64,000 bases of DNA from JBFWUW01 sp050247075 (GCA_050247075.1 JBFWUW010000004.1:107046-171045); one strand, 5' to 3'. Counted from the first letter of the stretch, positions 16,995-26,173 are shown. Notes: generated by a model from the sequence alone, not told the origin. Numbers and translations: made by a program.

Positions 16995-18026
16995 ATGCGA
17001 CGGATGGTACTGGCTTTAACAATCGGAATGTGCATCTTGGCGGGGCCGGCCATGGCCGCGGAAGATGCCAACCCAGGCGACCAACAGGTCGCGCAGAAAA
17101 TCGCCGATAGCTTTAAGCAGAGCGGAAAGCTCAAAGGTTACAGCATCGGTGTCTCTTACAAGGATGGCGTGGCCCGGCTGGAAGGCTGGGTTCGCAACGC
17201 CGAACAGATGGAACGGGCGATGGAAATCGCCCGCGAATCGGCCGACGTGGCCGACGTGGTCAACGAACTGACGGTGCTGGCCGATCCCTCGGTAACGCGG
17301 GCCGCCCCAGGCAAGCCGCAGACGTTTCAGCCGGCTGCCATGAAGGAGCTGGCGGAAACTCCGGCCGTCGAGGAAGAAGAAGTAGCACCCAGCCAGGAAA
17401 GCTCCTACGGCGACATTGATCGCGTAGCCAGCGCCCCCATTGAGAGCGAAAAAACGGCTCTCCAGCCGGCTGCCTACCCCGGCGCGCCGCGGATGGCCCG
17501 TCAGGGCCGCGGCATTCGTCAAAATGGCCGCGTCATGCAGGGCCAGGGCTACCAGCAACAGGCTAGCCAAGGCCAGTATTACCAGGGCCCGCCCGTCGGG
17601 CAGCCCGTGGGCCAGGCCGCGCAGCAAGGTGCTCCCCAAGACTACGCCGCGGCTCGCCAACAAGCCCAATACGTGGCCATGATGCGGGCCCAACAGGGCC
17701 AGCAAGGGCCACCCCAGGGCGGTCCGCTGCCGGCTTATGTGCCGGGCAGTGGCGGCGGCGTTGCTCCGGCGGTCTACGACCAGCCGAACATGCCCAACTA
17801 CGCCTGGCCGAGCTATGCGGCCTACCCCAACTATGCCGGCGTGACCTACCCCAAGCAGTACTCGCCGACCGCCTGGCCGTACATTGGTCCGTTCTACCCC
17901 TACCCGCAAGTTCCACTGGGCTGGCGTAAAGTCACCCTGGAATGGGACGATGGCTGGTGGTTCTTGAACTTCCAAGACGACCGCCTGCACGTGGGAACCG
18001 AGCGGCGTCTGCTGCTGCACCACTAG
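16995..18026 (+). CDS. Exported BON-domain protein with Gln/Gly/Pro-rich and aromatic C-terminal regions
   Basis: 343 residues with a signal peptide (MRRMVLALTIGMCILAGPAMA). One BON domain spans about 28-95 (QQVAQKIADSFKQSGKLKG, GVARLEGWVRNAEQ, VADVVNELTV). A Gln/Gly/Pro-rich linker (about 170-255) follows, then an aromatic C-terminal module (NMPNYAWPSYAAYPNYAGV, YIGPFYPYPQVPLGWRKV, WDDGWWFLNFQ). The Shine-Dalgarno GAGGAGGGGG is very strong and a perfect terminator follows, so high expression is expected. BON domains bind phospholipids in other proteins; an envelope-surface role is inferred. Confidence 0.85.
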   Translation: MRRMVLALTIGMCILAGPAMAAEDANPGDQQVAQKIADSFKQSGKLKGYSIGVSYKDGVARLEGWVRNAEQMERAMEIARESADVADVVNELTVLADPSVTRAAPGKPQTFQPAAMKELAETPAVEEEEVAPSQESSYGDIDRVASAPIESEKTALQPAAYPGAPRMARQGRGIRQNGRVMQGQGYQQQASQGQYYQGPPVGQPVGQAAQQGAPQDYAAARQQAQYVAMMRAQQGQQGPPQGGPLPAYVPGSGGGVAPAVYDQPNMPNYAWPSYAAYPNYAGVTYPKQYSPTAWPYIGPFYPYPQVPLGWRKVTLEWDDGWWFLNFQDDRLHVGTERRLLLHH

Positions 18027-18044
18027 AGTGCATCGCGATGATCC

Positions 18045-18098
18045 AACCCAACGTCCTTCCGCACCTCGTGGCGGAAGGGCGTTGGGTTTTTTTTGTTG
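18045..18098 (+). terminator. Rho-independent terminator of the BON gene
   Basis: The stem AACCCAACG/CCTTCCGC pairs with GCGGAAGG/CGTTGGGTT across an 8-nt loop and is followed by eight T. About 17 base pairs. It starts 19 bp after the stop codon. Confidence 0.93.
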
Positions 18099-18173
18099 CC
18101 ACGTCGCCGCACGGCTGCCGCCTTGCGGGCCTGGCTCGGCACGTGGAGTTCCATTTCAAGTACTTTTGATTGC

Positions 18174-18208
18174 CGCAAGCTAATGGCTGACGGCTTCTCC
18201 ACTGATTG
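18174..18208 (+). repeat. Family A interspersed repeat, copy 3
   Basis: CAAGCTAATGGCTGACGGC followed by TTCTCCACTGATTGC; more diverged than copies 1 and 2. It lies between the terminator of the BON gene and the next gene. Confidence 0.65.
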
Positions 18209-18316
18209 CTTCTCGCTGCATTTGTTACGAAATAAGACAATTGAAATCGCGGCCTGGCTAGAATGAATGGATTGGTCCAAGCCCCAGCGGCAGACCACGA
18301 TCCATCGGAGTTACCT

Positions 18317-19174
18317 ATGCGCCGCGGCACACTACTGTTTGTAGGCCTGTCTTGGGCCGTCGTCACCATGGCCGGGCGCTGGTGCGCAGCGGGGGAGGAT
18401 GGAGCCGCGCCGGCACCGGTCAAGCAGCTTATATTGCCGGGTGAGTCGTTCTTGGTGGCAGGCCGCCCGGCATTCGTGCTCCTTCCGCCGGAGGACAAGC
18501 GGGCGAAGCCGCAGCCGTGGATCATGTACGCCCCGACGCTGCCCGGATTGCCCGATCAGTCCGAGAAGTGGATGCACGAACGCTTCTTGGAGGCCGGAGT
18601 GGCTGTCGCCGGAATCGACATTGGCGAGTCGTACGGTAGTCCGGCTGGCTGCAAGCTGTGTACCGCGCTCTACGAGGAACTGACGGGCAACCGGGGCTAT
18701 GCCAAGAGGCCATGCCTGCTCGGGCGCAGCCGGGGTGGGCTGTGGGCCGCCAGTTGGGCCATCGAAAACCCGGACAAGGTGGCCGGCATCGCGGGGATCT
18801 ACCCGGTTCTTGATTTGCGGTCCTACCCTGGCGTGGAAAAGGCCGCGTCGGCCTATGGGCTGACACCCGCGGAGTTGCAAGATCGCCTGAAGGAATTCAA
18901 CCCGATTGAACGCGTAGGTACGCTGGCCCAAGCCAAGATTCCGGCCTTGCTGATCCACGGCGACGACGACAAGGTAGTGCCGCTGGCGGCGAATTCGGCC
19001 GAATTTCTGGCCCGCTACAAGGCGGCGGGTGCCGAGGAGATCGCGACCGTAATCGTCGCCGAAGGCCAGGGACACAACTACTGGCAAGGATTCTTTCGTT
19101 GCCAAGAGCTAATCGACTTCGCGATTGCCCGGGCACGCCTTGGGGCGGCCGCTCCCGCAGTCAGCGACGATTGA
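18317..19174 (+). CDS. Exported alpha/beta hydrolase
   Basis: 285 residues from ATG 18317 (GGAG 7 nt upstream), with a signal peptide (MRRGTLLFVGLSWAVVTMAG). The nucleophile elbow is GRSRGG (about residue 137), the acid is Asp in LLIHGDDDKVVPL and the histidine is in AEGQGHNYWQGF. This is a dienelactone-hydrolase or S9-like esterase fold. Substrate unknown. The last codons lie inside the first copy of a 72-bp-period duplication, so the present C-terminus may be recently remodelled. Confidence 0.82.
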   Translation: MRRGTLLFVGLSWAVVTMAGRWCAAGEDGAAPAPVKQLILPGESFLVAGRPAFVLLPPEDKRAKPQPWIMYAPTLPGLPDQSEKWMHERFLEAGVAVAGIDIGESYGSPAGCKLCTALYEELTGNRGYAKRPCLLGRSRGGLWAASWAIENPDKVAGIAGIYPVLDLRSYPGVEKAASAYGLTPAELQDRLKEFNPIERVGTLAQAKIPALLIHGDDDKVVPLAANSAEFLARYKAAGAEEIATVIVAEGQGHNYWQGFFRCQELIDFAIARARLGAAAPAVSDD

Positions 19175-19263
19175 CGCCACCAAGGCAGGCGGGAGGCTGG
19201 AGTCGTGAGACCGGAGGCTGCCGCGCCCGCGGCAAGTGACGATTGACGCCACTAAGGCAGGCG
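19148..19263. repeat. Tandem duplication (period 72 bp) spanning a gene 3' end
   Basis: 19148-19191 and 19220-19263 agree at 38 of 44 positions; the 26-bp core containing GACGATTGACGCCAC differs at one base. Copy 1 contains the hydrolase stop codon (19172-19174). Confidence 0.8.
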
Positions 19264-19337
19264 TTCATTCCTTGCCGCGATAGTTGTTCCTTGGCAAGAG
19301 GCCTATTTGGTCTGGCAAGCGCAATGCTGGATTCCGG

Positions 19338-20543
19338 TTACCGGTAAACGTCTGTTTGGTCCTGATTACGCTGCTGGGCGGCGCGGCGGATTCGCTCTTT
19401 CGCTTCATTCAGCCGCTTGGGCCATTCGAATGTCGGTGCCGTCGACGGATCATAGCCTTTCATGTGGCCATGGAGCCGCAAGGCTGGCTTGGTGTATCGG
19501 AGTTCGGTATCTCCGAATACCTCACGGCAAAGCTCCGCCAGAGATGGATCGTAGTCGATGAGTTCCTCCCGCGTGTTGACATGATTGTGGTCGTGGTCGT
19601 TCTCACGGTTGTTGTCGAACCAAGATTGAACTCCCTCGGCGAAGTATTCATGGTGATTCACGCTCGCGTATTTTCCCCTCCATAATCCGGCGGACATGGC
19701 TGCCTCGTAAGTCGCCTTGAGCCGCGAGTCAAAAGTTGGATCGACATTCGCCATCCCGCGCAAATGGATGTTGTGGGCCAGTTCGTGAATCAGGATGCAC
19801 TCCGCGGCATAGGGGTCGCTGGGATAACCGAGTAAGTTTTCCTCGGCGCACGAGCAGAATGGGTCGCGTTCACTTCCACCCATTCCGCGCGCCCTGGCAT
19901 CCCAATAGTCCTTGCCCGTGATGCCTGGAAACTGCCGTAACGGTTCGTCCGCAAGCCTCGCGAATTCTGGCTGATCGGTCGTGAATTCGTCATGGGCCAG
20001 AATGCAAAGCCGGGCACCGCTCTTAATCATCGCGGTACGGACGTCCGGACGCCCCGCCAGCATCAGATCAACCAGGTACGCGGCCTCCCGCAGGGCGTAG
20101 GGATTGACCTTGGCGGACGCGACTATCGGAAACCCGTGGGCCCTGATGCGCTGTGTGTAGAAATTCGGTATTCCTTCCCGGTCGGGCGGATCAAATCGCA
20201 CGGCCTGAACCGGCACCTGGCTTGTTGCATTGGCCTCCGTCTTGCCTTGTTGTCCAACGATCACAAAACGGTGGCCGAGCGTGGTCATGATGACCGTGTC
20301 CTGGCCAGGCTTGACGCTCCCGTTGGATATCCGTTCGTCGTCGGAATTCAACCAGAAGATTTGGATTGGTTCTTCGCTGCCGTTGATAAATTGCAGTTTG
20401 GGACGCCGTAATTCCGCGACGACGGGCGATAAAGCGGGAACTGTCGATCTGGTCTCGGCGGGATTCGGATCTTTGGCCAAGGCGGCGGTGAATGCCGCAC
20501 GCAACACCATCATTAACAACACGGCAACTAAATTCTTTTTCAT
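19338..20543 (-). CDS. Exported zincin metallopeptidase with VHL-beta-like domain
   Basis: 401 residues with a signal peptide (MKKNLVAVLLMMVLRAAFTA). Residues about 46-97 resemble the VHL beta domain: LQFINGSEEPIQIFWLNSDD, then VKPGQD, then TTLGHRFVIV, sharing with human VHL the FxN, WLN, PG and GHxW/F positions. Residues 253-257 are HELAH, inside ECILIHELAHNIH, a zincin metal site, with HHEYFAEGVQSWF about 40 residues later as the likely third (Glu) ligand and helix. It is therefore a probable secreted or periplasmic zinc peptidase with a beta-sandwich binding module. Substrate unknown. Converges on the hydrolase gene. Confidence 0.8.
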   Translation of the reverse strand: MKKNLVAVLLMMVLRAAFTAALAKDPNPAETRSTVPALSPVVAELRRPKLQFINGSEEPIQIFWLNSDDERISNGSVKPGQDTVIMTTLGHRFVIVGQQGKTEANATSQVPVQAVRFDPPDREGIPNFYTQRIRAHGFPIVASAKVNPYALREAAYLVDLMLAGRPDVRTAMIKSGARLCILAHDEFTTDQPEFARLADEPLRQFPGITGKDYWDARARGMGGSERDPFCSCAEENLLGYPSDPYAAECILIHELAHNIHLRGMANVDPTFDSRLKATYEAAMSAGLWRGKYASVNHHEYFAEGVQSWFDNNRENDHDHNHVNTREELIDYDPSLAELCREVFGDTELRYTKPALRLHGHMKGYDPSTAPTFEWPKRLNEAKERIRRAAQQRNQDQTDVYR

Positions 20544-20688
20544 CGGTGTTAGCGCGGATTTGGGGAGAGTTTTCGGGATCCCTCTGGGTTGGAACTACAT
20601 GGCAATCTACCAATTGTGCGATCGCTTTGCTGCTCGGGGGCACAAACCCAACACCTTGCTTCACTCCCGTCCGTCGTCGCCCGGAGCG

Positions 20689-21177
20689 TCACACCACGTT
20701 CAGGCGCCAAAGGGCGAAGTTCAAAATGCTTGCGAAAGTGGTCCAGCCGAGGTACGGAACCAGCAGCCAGCCCGCCAGTTTAGAGCGGCGAAAGAAGGCG
20801 ATTATTGTTGCCAGTATCGCGAACCAAAGAACGACGATCTCCACAAGCGCCCAGCCGATCTGGTGTGCGCCAAAGAAGATCCAGGACCATGCTATATTGA
20901 GCGCCAATTGAACGGCGAACAGCGTCAGTGGAATTGCCGCGTCTTTGCACCCGGCCGGCTTCCATACATGCCAGGCGGAGATTCCCATCAGGACGAACAG
21001 GCAGGTCCAAACAGGGCTGAACAACCAGTTGGGTGGATTCCATGTTGGTTTTTCGATGGTCTTATACCAACCATCGATCTCCGGTGTGGTTGCTACAGCG
21101 CCGAGTCCCCCAGCGCCGAGGCAGATGACGATCAGCACAACGAGGCCAAACCAGCGCATTCGTTCCGTCATTGGCAT
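20689..21177 (-). CDS. tspO: TspO/MBR family tryptophan-rich sensory protein
   Basis: 162 residues and five predicted membrane helices, the usual size. Family landmarks: WYKTIEKPTWNPPNWLFSPV in the first loop, AWHVWK, LALNIAWSWIFFG, and the end YLGWTTFASILNFALWRLN. Members bind porphyrins and affect tetrapyrrole or stress responses. The start ATG 21177 is followed by MTER, and ATG 21171 is an alternative. It lies downstream of the 21212-22030 hydrolase on the same strand (34 bp), so cotranscription is possible. Confidence 0.95.
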   Translation of the reverse strand: MPMTERMRWFGLVVLIVICLGAGGLGAVATTPEIDGWYKTIEKPTWNPPNWLFSPVWTCLFVLMGISAWHVWKPAGCKDAAIPLTLFAVQLALNIAWSWIFFGAHQIGWALVEIVVLWFAILATIIAFFRRSKLAGWLLVPYLGWTTFASILNFALWRLNVV

Positions 21178-21211
21178 CTCACTCGGGATGAGGGCACCCG
21201 GCGATTCTATC

Positions 21212-22030
21212 TCACGGCACCTGCCGCAATAGCCACGCCGCGGCTTCGTCGTGGGCGGTGGGGTGGATGGTGTGGCCGCGGGAGGTCATGACATGCAGTT
21301 CGGTGTCGGGCGGAATTTGCAGCCGGACCGCCGCGGCCGTGACTTCCCGTGAAAAGGAAATGATGGAATCAGTCCCTACCCGTTCGTCATTGTTACCGAT
21401 GCAGATCCACAATGGACGCTCGGCCAGGGCCGCCGACTGTCGCGATAAGTCCAGCGAACGGGTCAGTTCGTGTTCGTCCAGCCCGGCGAATTCACGCAGA
21501 ATGGTGAGATCGGCCACTGGGGCAAAGGCCACCGTGCAACGCACCCGCGGATCGGCGGCGGCGTAGTGCAGGGCGCTGAACCCGCCGCGCGACGTGCCGG
21601 CCACGGCGATTCGTTCGGGATCGGCATAGCCTTGCTCAATGAGATAATCGACCAGCGCCTTGCAGCGGGCGACATGTTCGGCCATGAAGTCTTGCCCCTG
21701 TTGCAGCCGCGCCGCCCAGCCGGACAGCCCCTCGGGCGTGCCTTCGTGATGCTCTTGTCCGTGGCAGGGAAGGTCGATACCGACCGAGATCCAACCTTGC
21801 TCCGCCGCTAGCCGTCCGATTTTGTTGTAAACATCGTTGCCCAGGGTCGCCTCGATGCTGCTGCCCAGCACCAGCAACGTGGGGGCGGGCTTGTCCGGCT
21901 TGGCCCCTTCCAAGCCAAAACGCAGTCCGGCAGGCGTGGTGAGGATGGCGACCTCGCCGGCGGTGGCCAGCGGGGAGAGGCCAATGGTGACGCCTAGAAC
22001 GGCCATTATTGGCCAGGTGTTGATGTACAT
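21212..22030 (-). CDS. Exported alpha/beta hydrolase (dienelactone-hydrolase-like)
   Basis: 272 residues with a signal peptide ending LATAGE. Motifs: LLVLGSSIE oxyanion region, GIDLPCHG, the nucleophile AGTSRGG (about residue 150), Asp in CIGNNDERVGTD and His in MTSRGHTIHPTAH. Likely an esterase of the prolyl-oligopeptidase-like superfamily. It sits 18 bp downstream of the DUF1549/DUF1553 gene on the same strand, so it may be transcribed with that gene. Confidence 0.82.
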   Translation of the reverse strand: MYINTWPIMAVLGVTIGLSPLATAGEVAILTTPAGLRFGLEGAKPDKPAPTLLVLGSSIEATLGNDVYNKIGRLAAEQGWISVGIDLPCHGQEHHEGTPEGLSGWAARLQQGQDFMAEHVARCKALVDYLIEQGYADPERIAVAGTSRGGFSALHYAAADPRVRCTVAFAPVADLTILREFAGLDEHELTRSLDLSRQSAALAERPLWICIGNNDERVGTDSIISFSREVTAAAVRLQIPPDTELHVMTSRGHTIHPTAHDEAAAWLLRQVP

Positions 22031-22048
22031 GATGAATGGATTGTCTGT

Positions 22049-24295
22049 TTAATGATTAAACGCGAACTCCGGGCAATTCAACAGCGTCCACAGCAGGTCT
22101 TCCAGGCCTTCGCGGCGATTGGGTGCGGCAGCGACGAACTGGCTGGCGGTCGCCAGTTCATCGGCGTCGGGTGAGCGCGTTAGCGTCACCAGGTAGAGCT
22201 CGTCGATGATTTCGGCGTCCGAGCGGCCTTGTTCGACCAACCGCGAGAGCCGCCCTTGCGGAGCGATGACCTTGTTGTGGATCGCCTCGCCATTGGCCAA
22301 ATGCAACACTTGGCTCAGGTCGGCCTTGCCGACGCGCTCGCACTCGCAGGTGCTGGTGCGGTTGGGCCGGCCAAAGGTTTCCAGAAAGTACGAATCGACC
22401 GCCGGATCGGCCAGCGAAATGGCCCGCGTGCCAGGGGGCAAGTCCTTGAACGATTCAACCGTGCCGGCCGCCTGGTTGATGGCGTCCAGCAGCACTTCGG
22501 CCGGCATCCGCCGCGGCAGATGATGCGTGAAATACTTGCCTTCGGCATCGGTGGCGGGTGCCAGATCGGTCTGTAATTGATAGACCCGCGAGTTGCACAT
22601 CGTGCGCAGAAGATGTTGCAGATCGTGGCCGTGGGCTACGAAATCGGCGGCCAAGGCATCCAGCACGGAGGGCATGACCGCGGGATTGGCCGCGCTGAGA
22701 TCGTCGATCGGTTCGACCAGCCCGCGCCCCAGCATATAGCCCCAGTAACGGTTGACGATATTCCGCGCGAAGAGCCGATTGTCGGGGCTGGTGATCCACT
22801 CGGCCAAGGCCCGCCGCACATCGCCCGATGCTTGCTCGGCCGGCACATTCCAGCCTAGCGCCCGCGGGGGAACCTCTTGCCCCGTAATTGGGTGCTTCAT
22901 TGCGCCAGTGGCAGCCAGTCTGATCGACTGAGCACCGCCGTACATGCCGGCCTCTTTGGTGTCTTTGCGGTCGATCCGCGAGAAGAACGCCGCCAGCCCG
23001 TAGTAGTCGTCTTGCCCCCAAACCTCGAACGGGTGATGGTGGCACTTGGCGCATTGCATCCGCAGCCCCAAGAAGACCTGGGCGGTAGTCTCCGCCAATT
23101 CCTCGGGCGTTTTGTCAACAAAGTAGAACGCCACCGGACCCGAGGTGTACAAGTTGCCCTCGGCGGTAAGCAACTGCCGCGCCATCAGATCGGCAGGAAC
23201 ATTCTCACGCAGCGACCGCGTGAGCCAACCGCGAAAGCTGGCCAGCCCCTTGTCCCCCAGCACACGGCGATGCGCCCGCAGCAGGTCGCTCCATTTGATG
23301 GCCCAATAATCGACGTACTCCGGCCTGGCCAGTAATTCGTCAATCAGCCGTGCGCGTTTGTCGGGCGCGGGCGAAGCCAGAAACGCTTGCAGTTCGGCGG
23401 GCGTAGGGACCGTACCGATCAGGTCGATGTAAACGCGGCGGAAGAAGGTGCGATCGTCGCACAAGGGGGCTGGCCGCAAGCCCAGCTTGTCCCACTCCGC
23501 GGCAACCAAATCGTCGATAAAGTTGGCCGGAGTGGCAGCGACATCGCCAGCGGGTTGGGTGAACGGAGTTGTCATCGGCACCGCCATGACCTGCCCCATG
23601 TAACGCACGATGATGGCCACCCGGCCCGCTCCGGCCGACGTGATTTGGCCGGTTGGCGTGACCTCGGCCACGCGGTCATCCTTCGATTCGTAAAGTGCCC
23701 AGGGAGTAACGTCGCGAACTTCGCCATCGGACCAATGGGCCACCACCTGGAGTTGCGTCTGCTGTCCGGCCGCCAGCAGGGCTTCGGCCGGCGTAACCTC
23801 TAGCTTCACCACGCGATCGACGTGGGCCAGGGGAGAGGTTTCCGTCGTGGTCAAGCGCGGCGGCGGGGCACCCGATTCGATCCAACGCAGCAAGACCTGA
23901 TAGGCGGGGTCGTCCGTTTGCAGCCTCCGCCCACCGCCGTGCGGCATATCCAGGACGGGCTTTTTCAAGATCAGGCTTTGCCGTGGTGCCGCCGGAAAGA
24001 CGCGACGCCCGCGGGCCTCTTTCACCAAAACGTCGTAGTCGGCCGCTGGATCGAATCCCAACAACGACAGCCGCAAACCGCCCCGCCCCTGGAACGAGCC
24101 ATGACAGGCCCCCATGTTGCAACCCGCCTTGGTTAGCGCGGGCACGACATCGCGGGTAAAGTCAATCTCATCGGCCGAACGTGCCGGCGAACAGGTCAAC
24201 AGCCCGCCGATCGCCAGACAACCAACCGCCAGGCATCGCCGGGCCATCTTGGCACAGGCGCAAGGCCGTTGAAGCTTCGACCTGGTTGCAGCCAT
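22049..24295 (-). CDS. DUF1549/DUF1553 planctomycete protein with Big2-like domain
   Basis: 748 residues with a signal peptide (about 17-40). Order: a Cys-rich N-terminal region (KAGCNMGACHG, then DMPHGGGRRLQT, with WIESGAPPP), an Ig-like Big2 domain (about 155-235, VVKLEVTPAEALLAAGQQTQ), DUF1549 (about 250-440, DRTFFRRVYIDLIGTVPTP, then CAKCHHHPFEVWGQDDYYGL, a CxxCH haem-type motif) and DUF1553 (about 500-745, NRLFARNIVNRYWGYMLGRG, SRVYQL, FGRPNRTSTCECER). Usually the partner is a DUF1501 protein, but here the next gene is a hydrolase. Possibly an exported cytochrome-like enzyme; function unproven. Confidence 0.9.
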   Translation of the reverse strand: MAATRSKLQRPCACAKMARRCLAVGCLAIGGLLTCSPARSADEIDFTRDVVPALTKAGCNMGACHGSFQGRGGLRLSLLGFDPAADYDVLVKEARGRRVFPAAPRQSLILKKPVLDMPHGGGRRLQTDDPAYQVLLRWIESGAPPPRLTTTETSPLAHVDRVVKLEVTPAEALLAAGQQTQLQVVAHWSDGEVRDVTPWALYESKDDRVAEVTPTGQITSAGAGRVAIIVRYMGQVMAVPMTTPFTQPAGDVAATPANFIDDLVAAEWDKLGLRPAPLCDDRTFFRRVYIDLIGTVPTPAELQAFLASPAPDKRARLIDELLARPEYVDYWAIKWSDLLRAHRRVLGDKGLASFRGWLTRSLRENVPADLMARQLLTAEGNLYTSGPVAFYFVDKTPEELAETTAQVFLGLRMQCAKCHHHPFEVWGQDDYYGLAAFFSRIDRKDTKEAGMYGGAQSIRLAATGAMKHPITGQEVPPRALGWNVPAEQASGDVRRALAEWITSPDNRLFARNIVNRYWGYMLGRGLVEPIDDLSAANPAVMPSVLDALAADFVAHGHDLQHLLRTMCNSRVYQLQTDLAPATDAEGKYFTHHLPRRMPAEVLLDAINQAAGTVESFKDLPPGTRAISLADPAVDSYFLETFGRPNRTSTCECERVGKADLSQVLHLANGEAIHNKVIAPQGRLSRLVEQGRSDAEIIDELYLVTLTRSPDADELATASQFVAAAPNRREGLEDLLWTLLNCPEFAFNH

Positions 24296-24430
24296 TGGTA
24301 TCGACTCGGGAGTTCAAGATCCCATCCACGGCAACGCATGAACGTGGATTGATGCTTGATTGATTATCGTGCCGGGTGGGACGGGCTGCAAGGTGGAAGG
24401 GGAAACATGAAGGTATGAGGGATAAAGCGA

Positions 24431-24556
24431 GGGTGGCTGGGTCTGGCCAGCGGAGATGATGTTGTATGTTATCCGATCGATTGGCTCCGCTCGGAACTAC
24501 CTGGTTAAAACATCAACTCCGCTGGGCCATTCGCTTCGCTACTGACCCAACCACCC
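24431..24556. repeat. 126-bp long inverted repeat in a 330-bp gap
   Basis: The outer arms 24431-24443 and 24544-24556 match at 12 of 13 (GGGTGGCTGGGTC). The inner arms AGCGGAGATGATGTT and AACATCAACTCCGCT match at 14 of 15. The whole element is noncoding and sits in the gap 24296-24625, which otherwise holds a family A repeat and nothing else that I recognise. Confidence 0.75.
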
Positions 24557-24583
24557 GCCATACTTGCCACGGACAATTGCCGT

Positions 24584-24615
24584 AAGCTGATGGCTGATCG
24601 CTTCTCCGCTGACAG
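24584..24615 (+). repeat. Family A interspersed repeat, copy 4
   Basis: GCTGATGGCTGATCGC followed by TTCTCCGCTGACAG, 10 bp before the 3' end of the sialate esterase gene. Confidence 0.7.
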
Positions 24616-24625
24616 TTCCTGAAGC

Positions 24626-26173
24626 CTACTTGCTGTCGATCGTCACGCCGGGCCAATCGTCGGTGCGGAAGGGGGTCAACGGAAGGCCGGCAAAGCTGAA
24701 CATGTTGCAGACCGGGTTGTTGGCCCAGGCATACCGCACGCTGGCCGGTTGCGACACCTCGTCGCTCCAGACCTCGATCTTGCCGTCGGGCAGTATCTTA
24801 GCCTGTGCCCAGACGAACTTCTTGTCGTCGCCGGCAATGGCAAACCCGCGCGGCTCGTTGACATCGAACGGACGCCAACCGCCCGTCACATGCTCGAAGG
24901 AAAGCACGATCTTGTTGTCTTGCTTCTCCATCGACTTGTAGATCGGGCTGCGGGTGGCGATGTTCGCCACTCCGTATACGTCTCCCAGCGCCAACCGGGC
25001 CAGCCGCTTGCCTACATCGACCTTGTTTCTGGGGTGAATGTCCTTGCCTTCGCCGATGTCGATGATGACCGCCTCGCCGGTATTGGGCAGCTTGGACATG
25101 GTCATGGTCTGGGCTTCGCGCAGCTCGGCCCACCCGCTCTCTTGCGGTTCCGGCGATTCCGCCATGAAGTCGGCCAGTTGCACCCAGAAGAATGGGAAAT
25201 CGCCTTGCTGCCACTCGTCGCGCCAGCTCTTAATCATCAGCGGGAACATCTCGCGATATTGATAGGAGCGGCTGGCGTTCGACTCTCCCTGGTACCAGAT
25301 GGCACCGCGGATACCGTAGCCAATCGTGGGCTTGAGGGCGCCGTTATAGATGTTGGCCGGACGGTGGTTGCCTTTCATCTGGCCATCGGGATGTGGCGGG
25401 GGATTCTTGCCTTCGGCCTTGGCTTTGTCGGCGGCGGCCTGCCACTCGGCGACGTTCTTGTCGTAGTTCTCTTCCAGGGCCAGCCAGCGGTCCATCAGCG
25501 GCTTGTAGTTTTCGCCGGCCAGCAGATCGCGGCGAATCCAGGCTTCGCAGGCCGAACCGCCCCAGGCGTTGTTAATCAGGCCCACCGGCACGTCCAGCGT
25601 GTCGTGCAACTGCCGGCCAAAGAAATAGCCCACCGCCGTAAAGTTGCCCACGGTTTCGGGCGTGCAATGTTGCCAACTGCCATTGAAGTTGTCTTGCGGC
25701 TCTTGCGTGCCGACGTTTGGGACGGTAATCAAGCGGATATTGGGGTACTTGGCGGCTGCCCGTTCCAAGTCGGCGTCGGTGGAGTTGTTCACCGACCATT
25801 GCATGTTGGACTGGCCCGAGCAGATCCAAACTTCCCCAACCAGCACATCGCTAAACTTGATCTCGTTTTGTCCCTTGACCGTGAACGTGTACGGACCGCC
25901 CACCGGCAGCGGATCGAGCGTGACTTGCCATTTGCCATCAGCACCGGCCGCGGTGGCTTGGGTCTGTTCGCCGATGGTGACCTTGATCTCTTCGCCGGCG
26001 GCGGCAGTCCCCCAAACCGTGTTCTTCTGCCCCTGCTGCAAGACCATGTGCTCGGTAAAGATATTGGGCATGGCCACATCGGCGGCGGCCGGCGCGGCCA
26101 GCAACAGCAATGCCGCCAGCGCCGCGGCTGGGCAGGCCAGGCCAATACGCCATTTCGTCCAGAAGGTTTGCAT
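24626..26173 (-). CDS. Sialate O-acetylesterase / SGNH-type carbohydrate esterase
   Basis: 515 residues. ATG 26173 has GAGGAA about 9 nt upstream and is preferred to the in-frame TTG at 26188. Signal peptide (about 14-32, ending AAPAAA). After a beta-rich N-terminal domain (AMPNIFTEHMVLQQGQ) the SGNH block I is WICSGQSNMQWSV with the nucleophile Ser; then INNAWGGSACEAWI, GAIWYQGESN and a late His in GKDIHPRNKVDVG. It should remove O-acetyl groups from sialic acids or related glycans outside the cytoplasm. Adjacent genes give no polysaccharide locus. Confidence 0.92.
   Translation of the reverse strand: MQTFWTKWRIGLACPAAALAALLLLAAPAAADVAMPNIFTEHMVLQQGQKNTVWGTAAAGEEIKVTIGEQTQATAAGADGKWQVTLDPLPVGGPYTFTVKGQNEIKFSDVLVGEVWICSGQSNMQWSVNNSTDADLERAAAKYPNIRLITVPNVGTQEPQDNFNGSWQHCTPETVGNFTAVGYFFGRQLHDTLDVPVGLINNAWGGSACEAWIRRDLLAGENYKPLMDRWLALEENYDKNVAEWQAAADKAKAEGKNPPPHPDGQMKGNHRPANIYNGALKPTIGYGIRGAIWYQGESNASRSYQYREMFPLMIKSWRDEWQQGDFPFFWVQLADFMAESPEPQESGWAELREAQTMTMSKLPNTGEAVIIDIGEGKDIHPRNKVDVGKRLARLALGDVYGVANIATRSPIYKSMEKQDNKIVLSFEHVTGGWRPFDVNEPRGFAIAGDDKKFVWAQAKILPDGKIEVWSDEVSQPASVRYAWANNPVCNMFSFAGLPLTPFRTDDWPGVTIDSK

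Noticed and set aside
18045..18098. Convergent bidirectional terminator role for the BON terminator
   Set aside because: The T-run is only on the plus-strand side and the next gene is co-directional.
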